Positions 58,444 to 64,000 of a stretch of DNA of 64,000 nucleotides are shown one piece after another (the first letter of the stretch is position 1; the number at the start of each line of letters is the position of its first letter). Both the position numbers and the translations under genes were made by a program. The DNA is from Ceratodon purpureus. Taxonomy: Eukaryota; Streptophyta; Bryopsida; Pseudoditrichales; Ditrichaceae. Under the pieces are notes generated by a model. The model was not told where the DNA came from and did no database searches. It saw nothing but the letters and a program-made list of their open reading frames with translations. The stretch spans positions 104,815,281 through 104,879,280 of the forward strand of contig CM026426.1 of NCBI GenBank assembly GCA_014871385.1, read 5' to 3'.

Positions 58444-61400
58444 TCCGGAAGGTGCTTAATTCACTCTAAATACCCTTCAAAGTAAACCACTCCCTGTTCG
58501 TTCCCACGAAGACCTATAGTTTTCCTCCTTTTAGATCATAACGGAAATCACCACCGGAATCCAACCGTATTCCGTCTCTTGAATGGTTGGCCTGATCCAG
58601 TAGTTTTTGCCTCGTTCCTATTTTCCGGCTTTTTAGACTAGTAGCTGGTTCCCACTGATCCGTCTATCCTTTCAAGTGGCTGGATTCTCCACCGTCCCGT
58701 GACTTAAAGTGGCTGGACACCCCACTGTTCCTATCTACCACCCGGAGAGTGGAGTAATAATCCTTCCGTATGGCTAGGTACCGGTCCGGATAGCTACTCA
58801 GTGCCGGTTATGGATACGGAAATCATACTACAATGACATCACCTTACGGTTGTACGGCATCCTAACTATATCATCTCCCTTCCGGATTGGTTCGCAGTAG
58901 GAAATCCGACTTTTATCCCATCTATAGAAAGCGACCGGTCCGTTTCCGGATCCCGGTGTACACACGGCCCTCCGTGTCCTTGAGACTACCAGCCTTGCTG
59001 CCGTACGTCTCTCCTCCCCTCCAGGCTCCTTCCGGGACTGAAAACCGTCAACACTCGACGCTTGACACCTTCCCAATCTCTCCGGGCGCTCTCCAAACTA
59101 TCCCACTGTTCAACACTCCTCCGGAACACTACTGAAGACAATAGTACCAACAAACCATTACGGTGACAGACCCGTTAGCCAGCCGGTCGACACAACAAAT
59201 CCAAAAGTATATTCTCAATTGCAACAACAAAACGGCGTACAAAACAAGGCCCCGGCCTTGGAAAAACGTCCAGCTTAAGTACTAAAACCTATCTGTCCTA
59301 AAGCAACCAAGTGGCCAACCGAGATCCAGAAATTCCGGATCTTGGATCCGGGAATCCCGGACCGGTGGCCGCCTTCTATTCCTAGTTACTGCCGCTATCT
59401 ATCCGGATTGTCAGCCGGGTGCACTTGAGCCCCATCGTTAGTCGCTGCCATTTTATCCGATCCTTATCCTAACTTCTACTCCTTGTTCTTATCGAACCGT
59501 GGGCTGTGCCGGGTTCCATCCGGCTGTTCCTTCTTCTGTAATCCCTTCTTCAGCCGCTTCAGCGAGGGGCCTTCTTCCGGGGTATCAGCTGCAGGTTGGT
59601 CGATGGCCTTCCGGGCTCGTCCTGCTTGAACCGCCGGGGAGGGAGATCGTGCAGCCACCGGAATTGCGCTGAGATCCACCTGGAGATGTTCCGGAGATCC
59701 CTGTACCGGAACAAAGTCTTCCGGTGGTGGACCTTGGTCCGGTTCTAAAGAGATGTTCCCGGGGTTAACAGTCTCAATTCTAGCCAGGGTGGGCAGATTG
59801 TGCAAACTGTCCAAGGTATCTGGAATAGGATCCTCCAACGATTGTCCTGGCTCCGGTTGCACTGGCCGGATGGTCGACTGTACCGGAGAGGCTGAAGGTG
59901 GCACCTGTGCCGGCCCCCTTGTTGGTGCCGATGTTCTGGGCTCCTCCCGATCTGCCGGTGGCTCTGGAGGTCTTGACGGGCCGTCCTTTCCGGCGCTGAT
60001 GATCTCCACGAAGTGCCTCATCTGTAACCAAGTGTCCCTCATCACCTGCGTCCGGTCGTGCATGAATTTCACGATCAACTTCCGAGCCGGATCCGGTTAG
60101 CGGGTCAAGAAGGCTTGGTAGACGGCGCACTGATTGGCCACATCCACCGGAAGGGCTAAGGTGGCCTTGACCTCTACAACCAACTGGACGGCATGGGCTG
60201 CCCGGTCACGGGCGTCATTGAAGTCCCTTTGGGCATCATATACCTCCTGCTTGAGCTTGTTAATTCTCTCCCGGTACTGCTCCATCTGGTCAATGTGCTT
60301 GGCCTGTAGACTGGCTAAGTCCCGGTGCTTGCGAAGGATAACCAGGCATTCTTCCAACCGGTTAGAGCCCGTAAGGGAAACTACCTCCTTCGCCAACCGG
60401 CCCTCCAGCTACCTAGTTGACTGTAGGAACTGAGCATACGCCGACACCTGCTCCGAAAGGTTGACTAAGTCCTGGCACGGTTCTCCGGTGTGCTCCGGTG
60501 GTCCGGTGGGTTTGAAGACTTCCATGTTCAGGGTTCGCTTGGTCGGGGTGGGAGTCCGAGGTGATCTGGACGGCTGTCCCTTCTCCGGGCTGGGACGGGG
60601 TCTCTTAGCCGGCGTGGGGGAGACCTCCATACAATCATCATCATCGTCCTGATCGGACACCTCTTCCGGTTCAGCGTACCGTTGCATGCTCTTCAGTTCA
60701 TCATACTCCAGGATCTCCTTAGGGTTCAACAGCCCCCGGTGACGGTAGAGGTGGACGAGGAAAGACGGAAGGCAGGTGACATGTTTCTTGGTCTTCCGGA
60801 GGTTGGCTACCTGCCGGTCGACTATCGTCTTTATCATGAGGCCCTAGTCTACGGAGAACTCACCGTCCATGGCTCCGAGGAAAATAGACGCCCACTTGAT
60901 GGTGATCCGTTTGGGCTTTTCTGGATGGAAAATAGGGTTCATAAACCCTACTACCCTCCGGGCTCTCGGATCCTTGATGTCGTCCAGGTCCCACCCCTCT
61001 CTCTTGTCTTCGGGCCCCGTGATATAAGTCCACACAAAGTCCCGGGCCTCCGGTGCCGAGACCTCCCCAACGTTGGTGAAGCCGTATGTATCCCTCCAGT
61101 CTTGTGCCGTCCACTGCTCTGGTTCTCCCCGGATGGTTCCTTGATTGTCGGGGTTCTTGACGAGGATCTCTTGTGCCGGAAGGGAATGTTTCCACCCCCA
61201 CGCCTTGTCCAATAGTAACGCACAGCCCATGACATCTAAGGCGGTCCGGAGGAGCTCCCACTCTCCGTCGTCTGCCGGCATCAACGGCATGACCCGTTGT
61301 ACCTTCAACAACTGTCCCTCCTCCGCCGGTTCTTTCCCCTTTCTATCCATCCTGCTAAATCGTCCTCACTGTCACTCCGGTAGCACCTGCACGCACAATC

Positions 61401-61898
61401 CTCACCACAATCCCTCAACTAACGGAAACACTTCCGTCTCACCGTCTCTCTCCTACCGTCCAACCCTAACTGCGCACTCCGCCGAGGAACACAAGGATCC
61501 AGCGCTCCACAAAACGACAAAAGAAAGGAGGAGCACGGTTGCTCTTCCTCCTTTTATACCTGCACTCACCCCCGCCCGTTCATAGCTCATCATGACGGAC
61601 GGTCGTAGCCTTTCATCATTGGACGGTCGCGGCCGGCGGCGCTTTAATGGTCGCAGCCACTTTTCTCGCGTGAATCGCACCCTCCGGCGGTTACCCTAAG
61701 TCCGCTGTATCAGGGTTCCGTCACATGGACGGTGCGCCCTCTCCTTCGACTCAAATGACTGGATCTCACCCGGCTGACCTTCCGGTTCTCTTATTTATTC
61801 AGCCAACCGTCTTAACCGGCTGTTTCATTTATCTAAGTAGTACTTCCGTGTTCCTAACACAAATTTTTTTAATTTTTATCATTTTTCTACCGGAATTA
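58444..61898 (-). mobile_element. 3.45 kb CCGG-rich element inserted in the hAT gene
   Basis: The sequence gtattcc occurs at 58437-58443 and again at 61899-61905, a 7 bp direct duplication. The insert begins tccggaagg and ends ccggaatta, giving a short imperfect inverted end (tccgg.ag). Its outer parts, especially 58500-59470, are dense in tccgg, ccggt and ccgga, which may be subterminal motifs. Its only long frame is on the minus strand (59476-61350). Class is uncertain; a DNA element fits the ends better than an LTR element, because no LTRs are seen. Confidence 0.7.
59476..61350 (-). pseudogene. Unknown 625-codon protein of the CCGG-rich element, with three in-frame stops
   Basis: One frame runs from ATG 61350 to the stop at 59476, interrupted only by TAG (60844-60846), TAG (60409-60411) and TAA (60097-60099), with no frameshift. 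The N-terminal part has KAWGWKHSLPAQEILVKN, GFTNVGEVSAPEARDF and IKWASIFLGAMDGEFSVD, then MIKTIVDRQVANLRK and LPSFLVHLYRHRGLL. This loosely recalls the putative plant transposon protein domain found in plant TE-derived genes. It is followed by an acidic patch (DQDDDDDCMEV), Pro/Ser-rich basic linkers, a coiled coil (QYRERINKLKQEVYDAQRDF), and a Pro-rich tail ending HSPRFDKNKE. It may be a structural or DNA-binding protein of the element. Function is not established. Confidence 0.5.
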
Positions 61899-61905
61899 GT
61901 ATTCC

Positions 61906-63979
61906 GGCGTGCCAACCGTGGAAATTACTTTCCACAAAATTCCCCAACGACTCTAGAATATTCATGTCGGAGCAGAGTACTTCCCCCGTGACTCGTGGCA
62001 ATATATCCCCGAGAGTTAACACTCCCATGGATGTGGACTCATGCGCTGGATCCCGGGTTTCAACTTCGAAGAATGAACCCGTTCTATTGGGTGAGGGTGT
62101 ACCTTCCATTTCCACTCTTCCGGGGGAAGGTAGTGGACAGTTATCTCCTTTGAAGGCAAAGAGGCAATCTACGTTTCAAGAGGGCTTCGAAGAGACTCAG
62201 AGGCGGGAATGCGACAAAGCATGGGCCACATGTTTTTACGAGAACAGTATCTCGTTTAACGTGGCTCGGAGTGCCTCTTTCAAGGACGCGGTGTTGAAGA
62301 CGTCCAACATGAAGAGATCATACACACCTCCATCTTTCCACCATCTCCGAACAAATTTACTAGCCTAAGCAAGGACTCATTTGGAGACTTCCTTGAATGA
62401 TAGGATTTTTTCCAGTGTTAGGAAGTACGGGGGAACGTTGGCCCTCGATGGATGGATTTCTGTAAGCAGTCGCCCTCTAATAAATGCAATGCTGGTATCT
62501 CCTGCTGGTGAGTTATTCTTGGGAGCCGTTGACACGAGTGGGAAAGAGAAGGATGCTGTTTTCGTAGCAACCGTCATTGAGAAGTTTATCCAACAAGTTG
62601 GAGAACAGAACATCATTCAAGTATGCTACAATAATGCTCCGGTGATGCTTAATGCCGGAAAGTTGGTCCAAGCACTCTATCCATCCATATTTGTCCAAGG
62701 ATGTGCTGCCCATGCGATGGACCTTTTGTTGGAGTACTGGAGTAAGATGAAGTGGGTGAAGGAGCTCCTAGATCGGGCTAAGAACTTGGTTAAGTTCATA
62801 AAGATAAGGCAAATGCCACTCTCTGTATTTCGAAAGCACGAGGCAAAACTTAACTTGTTGATGCCTGGTCAGACTAGGTTTGCATCGCACTACATTATGA
62901 TTTCGCGTCTACTGAAGGTTCGAGGAGCATTGGAGCAGAGCGTTGTGGATCCTGACTAGAGAAACTACGAAACGAAGAAGACCTTATCTGCCCGTGACAA
63001 AGCGAAGATCTCACGCGATGTTAAGAGGGTTGTCTTGGATGACGTTTTCTGGGAGCAATGTGCAAACTTCAAGTGGATGACGAGTCCCGTTGTATATGCC
63101 CTACGAGAGTTTGATGCGAAGGAATCGGCATTGGGTAAAGCCTACGTCGTTCTCCGCAACCTTGAGAAGCATGTTCTCTCTTTATGCCATGAGCCCTTCA
63201 AACTAGACTCTAACAATGCTAATTTCTGCGAGGACTCATTTTATGAGCGTAAAGCCATGGTCAAATCACCCTTACAGTGTGCTGCTGCGCTTCTAAACCC
63301 TTATCTTATTGATGATGAGGACCTTCACAATGATACTGATGCGATGGCATCGGCGAAGGCGGTCTTGTTGTCGATGGCTCCTCCGACATTGAAGGAAGTG
63401 GTCATAGAAGAGTTCTTTGCATTTCGTGAAGCTTATCCTCCGTTTCGTGATGTACGTGACTCCTCTAAGTCACAATTGCCGCCTTCTGGTTGGTGGGATA
63501 TATACGGATCCGCTGGTAAATTCATTTCCCCAATTGCAAAAAGGATTTTAGCTCAGCCCCTGTCTTCTTCTTCATGCGAGCGGAATTGGAGTAGCTACTC
63601 CTTTGTCCACAACAGGAAGCGAAACCGTTTACTTCCGGAAAGGGCTAATGACCTCGTGTTTGTGTATACAAATTCCAAGATAACTTCCCAGTCCAAGTTG
63701 AGTGCCTTAGGCAGGTTCTACGGGGAGTTGGAGGGGAAGGAGGATCCAAAGGCCGTGGAAACCGAGGACGTTGACTACTCTAGTGAGTCTGATGTTCATG
63801 TACCCTTCGACAATCTATCAATTGACCCCCCATTGACAACCCAGTCGACGACCTCGAGGTTTCACCGAAAGGAAAATCCCGTTGTTCTCCTGCGCCGATG
63901 GAGCGTGCTTTCGAGTATGATGATGTCGAAGAAGAAGGTACCAACGAGGAGGATACGATTCATCTTGCCTCTTTTCTGA
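61906..63979 (+). pseudogene. hAT transposase, catalytic and dimerisation parts
   Basis: The frame continues from the BED part and is stopped by TAA (62366-62368) and TAG (62957-62959) without change of frame. YTPPSFHHLRTNLL precedes the DUF659-like region (TLALDGWISVSS; later VQGCAAHAMDLLLE). The C-terminal hAT dimerisation block is AQPLSSSSCERNWSSYSFVH followed by NRLLPERANDLVFVYTN. After about 63860 the acidic tail expected for such proteins (EYDDVEEEGTNEEDT) lies in another frame, so a one-base shift is likely there. The enzyme would cut and join element ends; this copy cannot make a full protein under the standard code. Confidence 0.85.
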
Positions 63980-64000
63980 ATGGAGACGGTTTACTAAACA

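Larger units (their letters stand above)
57489..64000 (+). mobile_element. hAT DNA transposon, left end to near its right end, with a nested insertion
   Basis: It begins cagggttgtcacgg; CAGGG-type ends are usual in hAT elements. Behind it come cgggacg/ggacgtc repeats, GC island 4, a TATA box, a BED-finger exon and a transposase with a hAT dimerisation domain. The transposase frame is broken by a 3.45 kb insertion and by TAA and TAG codons, so this copy is not autonomous. The right terminus lies beyond the window. Confidence 0.85.

Noticed and set aside
59476..62959. Reassignment of TAG/TAA to glutamine, as in some green algae
   Set aside because: TAG ends the SUVR and DDE-like genes just after complete domains, and TAA/TGA end others. 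Broken TE copies are the simpler reading. The question is kept as a testable point in the findings.

Overview
The window is nuclear DNA from a eukaryote of the green lineage. The evidence is spliced genes with GT-AG introns in consistent phase, a plant-type SUVR histone methyltransferase, Copia, hAT, CACTA and PIF/Harbinger elements with plant-like domains, and degraded ribosomal-protein exons. No operons, ribosome binding sites or bacterial features are present. A large, repeat-swollen streptophyte genome, for instance a charophyte alga, would fit; that placement is inference. Most of the 64 kb is transposable-element (TE) sequence or its debris. Few sequences look like ordinary host genes.

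Layout. 0-5.7 kb: the last exon of a CACTA-type transposase, then a broken coiled-coil gene (copy 1 of an unnamed family) split by a 740 bp inverted-repeat element. 5.7-12.5 kb: AT-rich, nearly gene-free, with a degraded piggyBac-like MITE and two foldbacks. 12.5-14 kb: a decayed RPS24 copy between two copies of a short repeat. 14.07-19.37 kb: a structurally complete but broken Copia element on the minus strand. 20.3-23.5 kb: a Harbinger fragment, a MITE fragment, a very GC-rich island that starts like a hAT end, a TATA box, and an intact intronless kinase-like gene. 24.5-25.8 kb: a coiled-coil coding end on the minus strand behind a second GC island. 26-28.5 kb: AT-rich and empty.

28.5-33.5 kb: a third GC island followed by a five-exon gene of about 1,071 codons, whose exons join in phase and which looks like an undescribed DDE-type transposase. 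34-35.5 kb: T-rich tandem repeats. 36.1-37.6 kb: the catalytic half of a SUVR-type H3K9 methyltransferase (minus). 37.9-42.25 kb: an acidic/basic low-complexity gene and a RING-like gene carrying an in-frame TAG and a poly-G frameshift (both minus). 43.0-43.5 kb: a small three-exon gene. 45.7-48.2 kb: copy 2 of the unnamed family, apparently intact. 50.6-52.2 kb: a gypsy gag/protease relic. 56.0-56.9 kb: a piggyBac-like MITE with TTAA flanks. 57.49 kb to the end: a hAT element with a fourth GC island, TATA box, BED finger and transposase. Its coding sequence is split by a 3.45 kb CCGG-rich element bounded by a 7 bp duplication.

How the parts relate. The striking pattern is the GC island built from GGCCGTC/GACGGCC heptamers. 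It occurs four times, each time close upstream of the start of a different coding module (kinase-like, coiled-coil, DDE-like, hAT). In two of the four, a terminal CAGGGTTGT and a TATA box are also visible. This suggests a shared terminal/promoter module carried by a family of elements with different cargo. Nested insertions give a relative order of events in several places.
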